From Acridotheres tristis (Eukaryota; Chordata; Aves; Passeriformes; Sturnidae), in the NCBI GenBank assembly GCA_037013685.1, contig CM072889.1, positions 18,547,976 to 18,611,975 of the forward strand: DNA of 64,000 nucleotides, in the 5' to 3' direction. The notes beneath the pieces were generated by a model. That model was given only the letters and a program-made list of their open reading frames with translations. It made no database searches and was not told where the DNA came from. Position 1 is the stretch's first letter. Every line of letters begins with the position of its first letter. The position numbers and the translations under genes are program-made. Positions 40,231 to 52,720 of this stretch are shown here, one piece after another.

Positions 40231-40725
40231 GTTATCCCGGTGAATGAGGTGTAGCAGAGCCTCCCCTACCCCTGGTTTTGGGTTTGGAGGGAGCTGTAGC
40301 ACTCACTGGACACAGCCCTGCTCAAGAGGATGAAGAGAACTCAGTTCCTGCAGCCAGTTTGTTCTGTGCCCCCTGGCCACGAGGGGCAGGACCAGAGTGG
40401 AATCCAGGACACAGACACTGAGCATCCTCAGCCGACAGCAAAGCTTTCCCCAGCTCGATCCATTCACCATCTCACATCAGCGTGCATCCAGCCCTGCTCC
40501 AGAACCAGCAGCCCCAGAGCCTGCAGAGCCCAGCACTCTGCTGGCACCACACACCTGGACACCTTGAAATTCCGGCTTGGATCCAGGACTTTTGGGGCTT
40601 CCCCGCTGCAGAGCTGGAAGCCTGGAAGTTCTGGGCTGGGTTCCCAGGTCCTGCATGGCACAACAGCCATAAGGCACAGATCCTGAGAGCCCTGCATCTG
40701 CTCAGGGAAACTGGTGTTTGGGGAG
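40231..40725. other. GC-richer patch without a recognisable gene
   Basis: Overlapping open frames on both strands (for example 40330-40686 plus and 40472-40894 minus) reflect GC content. No recognisable domains, splice pairs or CpG island are seen. An A-run of about 17 follows near 40,752-40,768. Confidence 0.5.
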
Positions 40726-43700
40726 AAACAGAGAAATTGAAACACACACATAAAAAAAAAAAAAAAAACCATTTTACAGAGCAGCTGGGGTATGGAGAGA
40801 GCGCACATTTGGAAGCATTGTGTTTTATTTCCTGAGTTTGGGGAATAGGGGTAGTTTTGCTTTTAGTGTGAATTTCATTTAATCCCTCGTTCAAAGAAAC
40901 AGAAGCCTCAAAATGCTTTAGGTTGGTCTCTGAGCAAAATCTCCCCTTTTCTTAAAATACCCAAAACACAACTCACAAGATGAAAAAAAAGTCCTGACAG
41001 CTGTGATAAAGAATAGATGAGACAAAGTGGAAACAACAGACACCAGTTCAGGGAAAAGCTCTCAAAACAATTATGTCATGAGATCTGTGCTCCCTACAGT
41101 TACAGAAGACAAGAAGACATCAGTGCTACCTAAGCAGCACAGGAACGTGCATCTCTGCCTGGATTCTGTGCCTTGCAGATATTTATCATGGATTTGTCCA
41201 GCCTTCAGCCACTGCCACTGCACCTGGATCAGACCCAGAACCCTGCAGGACGTTCAGAAATCCCAGACGTTCATCTACCTCAGGACTGGTGGCAGTTTCC
41301 TCCCCGAGCTACTCCTTGACTTCGGGAATTATTCCAGTTGTGTTCTGTCCATCTCTCACCACATTTAATTTGGTGACTGTAGCCTCCTTTCTAGGAAAAG
41401 AAAGACACCAAAAAGAAGCAGGTAGACACATTTAAGCAAAAATGCACAATGTCCCAAGACCAATATTTATTATTTACATGTTTGTGTTCGTCATGATTAA
41501 GTCTTAATCAGAATTTGGGACTACAGCCTTGATCACATTTTCCCCCATTACATAAATGATGAATGACAAATAGTCACAGGATTAAAAAGCAGATCAAATC
41601 TGTTGGACAATGACAGGTGGAGATCACCTTTTGTTGTGACAAATGAGATTTCTAGTTGAGATTCCGACTTGACTATTACCATCTAGTTAATTAGTGAAAT
41701 TCCAGGCAAATGACTCCAACCCAAAGGTCAGAAGAATAGTTCTCACTGGTGCACTTTGTGCTGCAGAGCATTCCAAATAGTGAAATGGCTCAGTACACGT
41801 GCGTGGCTTTTATTGGTAATTTATTCATGATTTTGCATTAATCACTGACATCCTGACACCTAATTAGCAACACTCCCAGGTAACGTGGGGTGAGAACTAC
41901 CACACGTATTTTAATAATCAAAGTTGAGACAGCAAGCTGAAATCAGGGCTTCAGGATGAAGAGTGACAGCCAGTATTTAATTAGTTTCATCTGTACATAC
42001 TCTATTCCTGTTCACTACACACAACTCAGGCTCACTCAAAGTCAAACAGAAATTAAAGCAAAAAAAGCTTTCAAAGATACTTTCTAGAAATGCTACAAAA
42101 TTCCATTAATCTATGAATAGTGTAATTTATCATCTATGGCTTAGAAAATATTATGGAATTCTGTCATCAGCTCTCTGTAGAAATCACTGACACCATTTTT
42201 GGCTCCAAAAAGCACTGCTGCCATCCACATGCAAAGCCACAATCTGAGGATTTAGAAGTGAATGTTTGGAGGATTTCTAAGGACCAGGCTCCTCTCCCTT
42301 CTTCAGATGATGCTTCAGGATAGTACTTATCTAATTAGAAATTAATTTCACACTAAACCATTTTTTTTCTTGGTTAATTAATGACAAATCTGTCAAGGAG
42401 ATTTACCTGGAAAAGCATATTTCCTATCTTTTCATCTTGTGCTGCTTTCCTTTTGTGTTGTTTTGTTGTGACATAAAATTCTTCTTTTAATCTGGAAAGA
42501 AAAAAAAAATTCAAATCATTCAACTTGAACCAATTTTGGTTTTGTTTTTGTTTTTTTCAAATATCACTTTCTCCTTATTTTTTCAAGCTTCAGTTCATTC
42601 TGGACTATTTGCTTTTATTTTGTTCGGTAACTTTTTGTTCTGTAACTTCCACACAAGGCTTTGTTTCCCCAGCAGAGAGATTTAAGCTCTTTAAAGAGTG
42701 CCAGGGGTTTTTCACCTGGAGGGTTCATTCAAATGGAGTCTGGTGGGATCTTCCAAATACTCATTATAGACTTCATCTGCTGCTGTATCCAGAATATATA
42801 AAATGTAAGTGAAATTTCTGACTGAGGCATTTCACTGGAAAAAAAAAAAATAGGGGAAAAAAACCCAACAAACCAAAAAAAGCTGATTCCATGCAGGCCC
42901 TCAATTTTTGATAGTGAATTTAACAGAGATTTGTTCTTTTATTTGGATCACTCACAACATCCCTGTTTCTTAGCAACAGCATGTGGTGGAAGACTTTGAC
43001 ACAGAAGAAATAACAATCACTACATTCAGTCGGACAAGGAAAACCAGAAAGAAGCAGCAAAGTCAGATTTCGTTTGGTTGAGGGTTTTTCACCCAAACCA
43101 CTCATCCACATCCTCCAAGCCTTCCCCACAAGCAGCATGGAACATGGGAAAAGTTGTGCTGCCCTGGAATTTATGAATTTCTGGTTTTCTTATTTATGGC
43201 AGCAACTATTCCAAAATAATTTCATCATTTCATAATTTCACTTAACATATAATCGCAATATATAATCTCCAAAGAATGACATAAAACCCAAAACCATAAT
43301 GATACCAAAATAAACAATTACATACTTTGAAACTATCCTGACTAAATGAAATCCAAATGCAAAGGGTTTGGGAAAAAACATTTGTCAGTTCTGCAAAATG
43401 AATCATAACAGGTATTTAAAACAAAGTAAATTCTACATTGTGCCACTTTCAGGTTGTCATTTTTGAGCGTTTTAGCCACCTGTTTTAGTGAGTTCCTAGA
43501 GTGGAAAGCACCCTCACATCTGCCTTTTTTCTGGTGGCATTTATCCTCCTTTTTCTCAGCAGCTCATGCCAGACTCCACTGGTGCAGAATGATTGGAAAT
43601 TTTTTCTCCTCCTGTGAACAAGTGAAGCATCCATCTTAAACAGCAAAGATATCACCACTCCCTCCCAACCAACTGGAACAGAAAAGCAGCAATTTCACAT

Positions 43701-44186
43701 GTCCTGGTCAAAGCAATTGGATGCAGGGGAAGGTGAACATGCAAATGGCTGGAAATGACTTTGTGGATCTGCATTTACAAAACACCGTGCCAACTAAAGC
43801 CACATAATCCATCTTCTCCCATGAACAATCCAAAAAAAAAAAAAACCCAAGAGTTGTTATTTTTGCTCCAGCAAACAAAGGTGCTCCCTGACAGCACAGT
43901 TTAAAATGACAGCACTGCCTAATTGTGCTGATTACATGGGAAGACTGCAAGTTGTGGTTTTGGGAGATCTGAAGAGCTGATGGATATTTCAAGAGCCAGA
44001 GTCTACATCCACCCTGAAATTCCATCCCTGCAGAAGATGGCAGCATCCCACACAATTACACAAATGTATGATGTTGATACATGCCATGTATCTAAATATT
44101 CGATATATTCCTATACAGAGATATTTGAGGGAAATTTTTAAATATTATATCGGTGGTTTACACTATCAGGGACTTGAAATGCTCAA

Positions 44187-44262
44187 AAAAAAACCAAAAC
44201 CAAAAACAAAAACAAGAACAACAAAAAAAAACCAAAAACAAAAACAACAAAAAAACCCAAAC
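44187..44262. repeat. A-rich CAAAA/CCAAAA low-complexity tract
   Basis: About 75 bases of A-runs broken by single or double C and an occasional G. Read as protein it gives a Lys/Thr/Asn/Gln-rich spurious frame. Confidence 0.9.
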
Positions 44263-45029
44263 TGAATAAACTAAATGCAGAAACACTTGTATTAGAGAGC
44301 TCATACACCGAAACCAAAGAGGCAAGAGAAACAAAGGCTGGAAGAATTTTAAAACTACAGGATGCAATAAAGATCACTCAAAACACTTTTAACACCTCTT
44401 GAAGCTTCTGAGGACCTTTAGTCCACTCATTTATTTATGATTTCTCCTCTTTTGTCAGTATTAAATGAGAATCCTGCCATGACCTTTGCCTATGAAAAAG
44501 TCATCAATCAAAGCTCACAAAAAACTCCCCACACTGCAGAAGCAATAATGAAGTTTTTCTGAGGATTCACAGGTCCTGCTTTAGAAAGATCTCTGAATAT
44601 TCATATAGAAACCTTATTTTACAGCTTATCACCAATGATGTTCCAGTTAACCAAAGCAACAGCTAATTACTCCAAAGAATCATAAAAAATAATAATAAAG
44701 CTTCAGCTCTCACTCCTCTCTGCTGCCCACCTGACCCACTTGCTGCACTCACTACATCAGCTACCTTGCAAGTGTAGATTACATTTAAAGTTTATATTTC
44801 TGATATAAAAAATTGACTTCTATTTGTCCAACGTATTGCTTTATATGAGAAAGTTTCACTGATTATTAGAAATATATTACAGTTCTTCCCCTATGCTCAG
44901 AAACAAGCTGAATGTGTTATCATCTGTACTGAATTTTATTCAAAAGTCTGTGGGATATATGAACCCTTTTCTTGCTTTAGAGCTGCAACATCATTGTGAC
45001 TTCTGGATGATTTCATTCTTTCTGAGGTG

Positions 45030-45052
45030 TGTATATATATATATATATATAT
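45030..45052. repeat. TA dinucleotide microsatellite
   Basis: An uninterrupted TA run is preceded by GTGTG. It is a simple repeat. Confidence 0.95.
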
Positions 45053-47215
45053 TTTGAATAACCTGTATTCTTGGCAGGAGTTATGAATCCCTATCTGATG
45101 GCAGCAAATGTATTTTGCAGCTCAGTTTTGGGGCTCCTTTTCGAGGCAAACCCTTTGTGAGGCTTTGCTGTGGAGACAATGCAATGTGCTGCTTTTTTGC
45201 TCCTGATTTGAACAGCCAGGAAATAAACGGAAATGTTTGATTACTGTCCAGCAGCCTGTTTGCTTTTTCTGCCTTCCCCCATCACAAAACCCCCCGTGCA
45301 TCTGGTTTCAGCTGCTGTATGAATGCAAGAATCTAGAAATACCTATTACAACTTGGCAGCTAAGCATAACATTCTAAAAGGGATCTGATTTCTAAGAGAG
45401 CAACTAAGAGTCCATGAAAAGAATGGATGGAGCACCATAGAAATGGCTCAGAAATGATACAGAACCAATGTACTGTGCAGGAAAGGAAATGGAAAAATGA
45501 ATAAAATAACTGTAACAGTGTGTGTGAACAGCTGGGGAAAAGAGAATCTCCAAGTTTCCTGGGTGAGATGGTGAAGTGTAGGGGATGCTGATTTCAGAGA
45601 CTCAGCAAGAATCATTATTGTATATAGAATTTAAGCTGGCAGATATTTTGTTTACCTTACCATACTTGAATATATGAATCAATTATGAAAGCACAAAAAA
45701 TCCCTGCTGAAAAACAGGGAGGTTATGTTTTTTACTTTTTTTCTTCCCTTTTAAAAATATTTAACATCTATCAACTTTTCAGACAGAATATCAGAATTCA
45801 AGAGTGATGGGGAGTTGAAATTTGGTAGAATCCACATTAGGTCAACTATTTTTGTCTGGAACTTTATTTAATTCCCACAAGCAGTGATGAAAAATGGCCT
45901 CAGAATACTCAAAGCATTTAGTGCAGAATGATGTAGTGATGAGTAAAAATGCATTGATTTGCACTTTATAACAAACTCCACTTCAAGAGGTGGAGAATTT
46001 GATATTTTTAGTTAAAGAATGTCTAAGAGCGATTTCAAGTACATCAAGGATGTATTCCATAAATTCTGTAACTCTTCCTTTAAATATTTTTATAGGCTTA
46101 AAGACTCAATATCTTTAATTTTAGAGATTATTTTTATAAGGGCATGGTTCACATCCAGACAACGTTTCATAGACAGCTACAGAAACCTTTCTGCTGCCTT
46201 CCTGTCGAATTTACTTTAAATGCAAAAAATCTGGGGATCCTCAATTTGGTTTTTCAGCTCAACAGCAGGAGACCAATGCTCTGATAGGGACATGTTAAAA
46301 ATGATAAATAGCTCCAGCCACTCCAAGACTGAAAAGAAATACCCCCAGTGAACAAAATTATTTGGAGTGGGGTTCTTCAGATTAGTAGAGACCATCCCTC
46401 GTTGTGCTATAAATCTTGAAAAATGGATTTCCACTACTGATTGCTGTTCAGGACCTGCTATCACTGCCACATTAAAGGGGAACAGACAGTAAAGAATAGC
46501 AAAGAACAACCTGCAAACACTGACCAAAAATCAAAGACTGATTGCAATGCAAGAGCAATAGACCAGATCTGAAAACAAGGTAAGGATAATCGTGTATTTT
46601 ATAAAACACAAGGTAAACATTTAAAAAAAAAATCCCAAAAAACGGAAACAGAAATAATTTTTGACACATATAAAATCATTAGTCACTGTATCTGGATACT
46701 GTATTGCTGCATGGATTCAAAAAATGCTTTTGACTCTAGAGTTATTGTAGGTTCCTTGCAAATCCTCATGGAAGAGGAATCCAGCTGTCTCAACAGGAAT
46801 TCAGCATTTTGGGCCTATTTTAGACCATGTCCTCAAAAGGAAACAAGTTCTTCTAAGCAAGTCAAGAGAGTGCTCAGCTAGACTCAAACACTATTGTCCA
46901 TTACATTGTCTGGAAAATAAAATTACTTCATTAAGTAGACAGAAAGACAATATTGAAAGTGAAATAAAAAATAATCTCAAATTAAATGGGCTAAAAACAT
47001 AATGTTTTTAAATGTCTCGCTTACCTAAATAAATAAATATAATGGCAGTATAATAGAAAACTATCAAACCATCAGACACCACTGGCTTCACATCAGGACT
47101 TTTCCTAAGGACCTCAAGTCCTGTGAGGTATTAAACTCAGAACCAGGATTTGACAGCAAATATTTGCTGCTACATCTTGCAATTTTATAGGAGGTAATCT
47201 GTTTAATTAACAGAT

Positions 47216-47243
47216 TTAATAAATAAATCCGTTTATTTATTAA
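47216..47243. repeat. 12-bp perfect inverted repeat, AT-only arms
   Basis: The arms TTAATAAATAAA (47,216-47,227) and TTTATTTATTAA (47,232-47,243) are perfect reverse complements around TCCG. It may extrude as a small cruciform but is likely chance in AT-rich DNA. Confidence 0.85.
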
Positions 47244-49550
47244 GAAATAAATATTTATTTTCTTTATTACATAAAAGTAAAGCTACTTTTAGAAATCTCC
47301 CTGGCAAAACAATACTGGCACAATTGCAGAAACAATTCCCTCAATTTCCCATCACTGCCACAGGCACACACATCATCCTCACCTCTCCTATCAATTCAAC
47401 ATTTTATCTGCCATTTTCAGCTGAACAGTACAACCTGCAAGATCCTTAGCATTTTTTTCCTGTAAAATCTTACAAACCCAGGGAATTCAGGGGTCTGATT
47501 GCACTGGATACTCCCAACAATCAAGTTCCAGCCTCGAAATCCTCTCAGCCGTTCTTGGAAATCTGAATTAAAATAGAATTTCCTTATCTGAGAGATGGCA
47601 GTTCTGTGATCTGTCCAAACAGCTCATCTTGATAATTTCTGAATTCCCACAGCAGATTGTCTGTGGTTATTCTGCTGCTTTATCTGGTTCCTGAGAATCA
47701 CAACAAAACTGCATCAACAGGAAACAGAATTAGGTTTTTTTTGCATAAATATCAACTCTGCCTATTGATCAAATTCTTTTCAACCAGACCATGAAAGGCC
47801 AAATCCAGTGATTAATGCGAGCATCAACTACAAGCACTCAGGAACAAAGTGGCTGGATGAAATCATATGCATTTTATGATATTGCAAACAGGAAAAACAG
47901 AACTCATTTGTCGTGGATCCCTTCCCAAAATTTCACGTTGAGTGTCAGCAGACTGAGTGTTTGCAAACTTTGAGCTGTTTGTTGTCTTGCAATGAAAAGA
48001 TTTTCTTCTTCTGTTCAGACAATTTGAAACTGAGCCGTTCACACCTGTCCACTGAATGCCTGTTTTCTTTTAGATGTCTCTAATTCACCAGTTTGGGCTG
48101 CATTCATGTGAAAAGAAAAAAAAAAAATTTACAAGACAAAAGTATTTGTGAGAGAAAACTACACTGCTTTCTTGACTTTCAAGGGAAATTGGCCATGTGT
48201 GATGGAAATACTGACATATTTATCACAGGCTGAATCACATTCAACTCAAAAAGACATTTATCATTAAAAAGAACATGCAGAGCTTTAAGAGGGAATAATA
48301 CATTCTGCTTTTCCTTTCCATCATCTTTAATATGTTTTATATAATCAGTTTCTTGATTATTTGGGTCATTTAAACAGCAAAGCTTGCTTATAAATTCTAC
48401 AATATAAACAAGGCACACAGCAGAAGTTGATAATGAACATGAAAAATGTGTAAGAAATGCAGTACTGGAAAATACAACATGCTTCAATGACACCATCAGG
48501 AGCTGAATTGGAATATTTGTCAAGTAACACCATGACCATCTTTCCATCAGGAGCCTCCTCAAGTCACTTCTAAAAAACGTAGCTAAATTTTATTTCAGGC
48601 ACCTTTCCACATGCACACGTGCTCGATTACACATCAAAGGAAACCATTAATTTTATCTTTTTACATGTATTTTAATTGTTCGATTTTTCTCTAACTTTTC
48701 TCTCCAGTTCATTTAGCTTGAAACAAGAACTGAAACACAGAATTCCATCATGCCCTCCACACCAACTGAACTTTATTTTATTCCTAAGGCTGAACACTCT
48801 ATTAAAGTATTATTATATTACTATTGTAGTACCCACATATGGAAAAATACTCCCACAGCATCTCAGCTGATACTTGTCACTGCCTTACCCTTAAGGCTTA
48901 GTACTCCAGAAATAAAAACATTCCACTGAGTTAGACCTTCAATAAAATACTATTTTTATGTTGTTCTATAAATTATCTTGTACTCTTGCTTAAAATAATA
49001 ACTATGCCCAGCCAGTTGATGTACACAGAGTAAGACTTTTTAAAAATCCCAACAGATTTTATCTACTCTTGAGTCTGTGCTTAAAATTAATATATCATTT
49101 CTGGAAGCTCTGCTCACTAGAACTGGCAGATGCTCCATGGAAAATTGCCATTAACAATTAACACATAATGAAGAATCAACCTGCTGGGGCACCTGGGATA
49201 AATTTCATTTTTTCAAAGCGTTATTATTCCACTTGAGTGAGATAATAGATTATAATTTTCGAGAAAGTGACATATGGAACATTTACAAGACTTTGCAAAA
49301 ATCATTTGAGGCCCTTAACTTATAACATTTATCACACCCTTGGAGGGGAGGGGAAGGACTTTGACAGGGAGATTTTGGTGGGCCAATTTTCTTAACAGAA
49401 GATTAAAAGTCTTTTATCTCAAAGCCACTTCAGCTATGAAGTCAAAATTCAGTTTCCAGCTCATGGCTGGAAAAACTATTAGATCTGAGGAGATGCTCTT
49501 GTTCTTCAACTTTTCTCCTTCCAGTGCAAAGACTTGTAGTAATCACATCA

Positions 49551-49571
49551 TGATTATTGATTATTGATTAT
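49551..49571. repeat. Three perfect copies of TGATTAT
   Basis: Three consecutive 7-bp units lie about 60 bases upstream of the AT-rich minisatellite. The repeat is simple. Confidence 0.95.
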
Positions 49572-49632
49572 TACCCACTTATTGCTGAGAAGGTGTAAAT
49601 ACATGATTTTGCTATTTATCTCTCTCTCTTAC

Positions 49633-50767
49633 TATATATATATATGTACATATATATATATGTGTGTATATATATATACACACATATATATTTTTTACAT
49701 ATATATACACATATATATACACACACATATATATATTTTTTACATATATATACACATATATATACACACACATATATTTTTACATATATATACACATATA
49801 TATACACACACATATATTTTTACATATATATACACATATATATACACACATATATATTTTTTACATATATATACACATATATACACACATATATATTTTT
49901 TACATATATATATACATATATATACACACATATCTATTTTTTACATATATATACATATATATACACACATATATATTTTTACATATATATACATATATAT
50001 ACACATATATATTTTTTACATATATATACATATATATACACATATATATTTTTTACATATATATATACATATATATACACACATATCTATTTTTTACATA
50101 TATATATACATATATATACACACATATATATTTTTACATATATATACATATATACACACACATATATTTTTACATATATATATACATATATATACACACA
50201 CATATATTTTTTACATATATATACATATATATACACACATATATTTTTTACATATATACACATATATTTTTACATATATATACATATATACACATATATA
50301 TTTTTACATATATATACATATATACACACATATATATTTTTACATATATATACATATATACACACATATATATTTTTTACATATATATACATATATATAC
50401 ACACATATATATTTTTTACATATATATACATATATATACACACATATATATTTTTTACATATATATACATATATATACACATATATATTTTTTACATATA
50501 TATACATATATATACACACATATATTTTTTACATATATATATACATATATATACACATATATATTTTTTACATATATATATACATATATATACACATATA
50601 TATTTTTTACATATATATATACACATATATATACACACATATATTTTTTACATATATATATACATATATATACACACATATATTTTTTACATATATATAT
50701 ATACACACATATATATATACACACATACCTATCTATATATGTATATATATACACACACATATATATG
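49633..50767. repeat. AT-rich minisatellite, about 27 units of roughly 35-44 bp
   Basis: Each unit is a T4-T6 block followed by ACATATATATACA-type sequence made only of strictly alternating pyrimidine and purine (TA with CA interspersed). I count about 27 T-blocks from 49,691 to about 50,690. Units are longest at the left (about 42-44 bp) and shorter further right. A TA/GT/CA lead-in and a TA/CA tail border the array. No TAA, TAG or TGA occurs on the plus strand within the repeat, so all three plus frames stay open and give spurious Tyr/Ile/His/Thr/Phe proteins of up to 461 codons. The composition resembles AT-rich minisatellites that unwind easily, so length polymorphism is likely. Confidence 0.95.
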
Positions 50768-52239
50768 TAATGTCCCAAATCTTTTGGAGAGAGAAATTAT
50801 TGTTCCAAACACCAGTCACGATTATTTTGAACAATATTGAGGGAAAAACCAAGTTATTAATTTCCAAGGGCACAGAACCATCCACAGCAAATATTTTCCT
50901 CCTCCTTCCCCTGGCTCCCAGAGAAGCTGTGCCCCAGTCTCTGGGATGAGGAAGATGTGGCCCCACACTTTGTGTGTAATGGTTCCAGTCTGACCTACTG
51001 CAATCTATTCTGAGCTTTTTTTTTTTTCCATTTTCAGATTTGTTATCTATAATGGGGCGACTGAGCTGTTCCAAACCTGGCTGTGGTACAAAAAAGCTTT
51101 CAGACATACCAGGAGAAAGACTCAGAAAGAATCTGCAAACCACACTCTGAGTTCTTCAATTGCCAACCTATACTTTCAGCCCTCAGTGTTTATTTGTGAG
51201 AGGTACAGCAGTCTGTATAATAATTTGTAAAAACCACACAGAGCAGGGGGAAGCATTGAAGGAAAAGCCCCTTTTGCTGATGAAATAAAAACTGTGAGAC
51301 TCGAAAGTGCAAGCAGGCAATGAAAGCTGCACGAGTTCTCTGCATGAGCAAGGGCAACCCGAGCACAGGGCTGTGCTCCTGGCTCTCACCTTTCTGGCTC
51401 TGCATCCTTCTTCACCTTAAGGTGCAAATGAACATCTGCTGGCTATTTAGTTATGTCACCAGGACTCTAAAAGAGAGAAAAACAAGTTAGGTATTCCAAA
51501 TACCTGATGGACTTACAGGCTTTGAAGTGACAGGAGTGGTGATTTAAAAAAATATTACATTAACATGCTCTTACTAAAATAAAGTAGGTTATATTCTCTG
51601 TATTGAAGAGCTTTGCTAAACTTATATTCATGGGCATCTTGTCATGGTGCCCTTGAGAAAAATGTGCCAGTTTACATTTCTCAGGACAGTGAGAAGTTTG
51701 AAAAAGGAAAAAAAAAAAAAGACAACAAAAATGCCCAACTCTATCAATGGCACAGTGCTTAAAGCAGGCTGAGGAAACAACTGTCTCAAAAGAGTCTCCA
51801 GTCACATGAAAAAGGAATTCAGAAACGAGATAAAATAAGTTACTGCCCAAATCCATGCTAAGAGTAAAGGTAGACAAGGAAAACCAGTCACATCTTTCAT
51901 TGGTTAAAAAGATGTAAAATCGGCCCAGCAAAATTCCAGTCATTTGTCAATTTGACAGAATTCAGTTAATAGAAAAGTCACAAACAAAAAAATAAATTGA
52001 GGGCTATACTTTTTCAGAACACTGAAATAAAGACAGAACACACTTCAGATATAGAGAACAACATCTACATTTTACTGCTTTGATACAATATCTTTTTATG
52101 AATTTCACTTGTATCTTTTTTTTTTTATATGAAAAAATTTACGACTAAATATCTAGAAATGCTTTTGTCATGTGAAATCCTGGTCAATGATTTGGGATTT
52201 ACAATAAATTGGAAGACCCCTAGCTCATCTCTTCAATGG
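50768..52239. other. Unique non-coding DNA
   Basis: No gene or interspersed repeat is recognised. It includes an A-run near 51,709-51,720 and a T-run near 52,118-52,127. Open frames are short and domain-free. Confidence 0.5.
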
Positions 52240-52720
52240 AACTGGTGTGGTTTCACATACCCAGGGGAGGACAGCCTCAAATTGTGACAGAAATGTAGGG
52301 GGAAAAAAAAAAATCTCCCTTTGCACCCCAAAAGTGGTGACACTGATTGATTCATAGCTCCTGCTGAAAAATGGGAAAGCTTAACGTGTCCTGGACAATC
52401 CATCTCCCCTTCAAAGCCACGCACAGCTGACTGTGCCTCCACTAAAACACTTCCTAACTCTGCAACTCCTGCCTCAGAAACTTCCTCCAGGTTCCAAGAT
52501 TCCCAGAGCCTCGAGATGGAACATCCCCGACCCTCACTGGGGTCTCCAGTCAGGATGTCCCATTCCCAAATGCAGTTTGCTCTGTGTTCCCTGCCCTCCA
52601 GGACAAGCCCACATTAATACCTAAACCAGCTCTGCTGCCTTCCCATGGCCCAGCAGCTCTCCTGATCCTGGCTTTTGGGAATCCACTGATATTTAGAGGC
52701 GTTTTTCACATGCAAACACC
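52240..52720. other. Mildly GC-richer patch without a recognisable gene
   Basis: Short open frames occur on both strands without recognisable domains. The composition resembles the other GC patches, and no CpG island is present. Confidence 0.45.

Larger units (their letters stand above)
40726..49632. other. AT-rich unique non-coding DNA
   Basis: This is the longest gene-free and repeat-poor stretch. It holds A/C tracts (42,839-42,880; 43,832-43,848; 44,187-44,262), a TA run at 45,030-45,052 and an AT-rich inverted repeat at 47,216-47,243. A 7-bp triplet repeat lies at 49,551-49,571. The interval 41,440-42,400 is rich in TAATTA-like words. No interspersed repeat is recognised. Confidence 0.55.

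Noticed and set aside
46216..46527. 103-codon minus-strand frame
   Set aside because: Hydrophobic start resembles a signal sequence, but no domain is recognised and the length is within the chance range.
49564..50949. 461-codon plus-strand open frame
   Set aside because: Lies almost entirely in the AT-rich minisatellite. All three frames are open, and the product is low-complexity Tyr/Ile/His/Thr.
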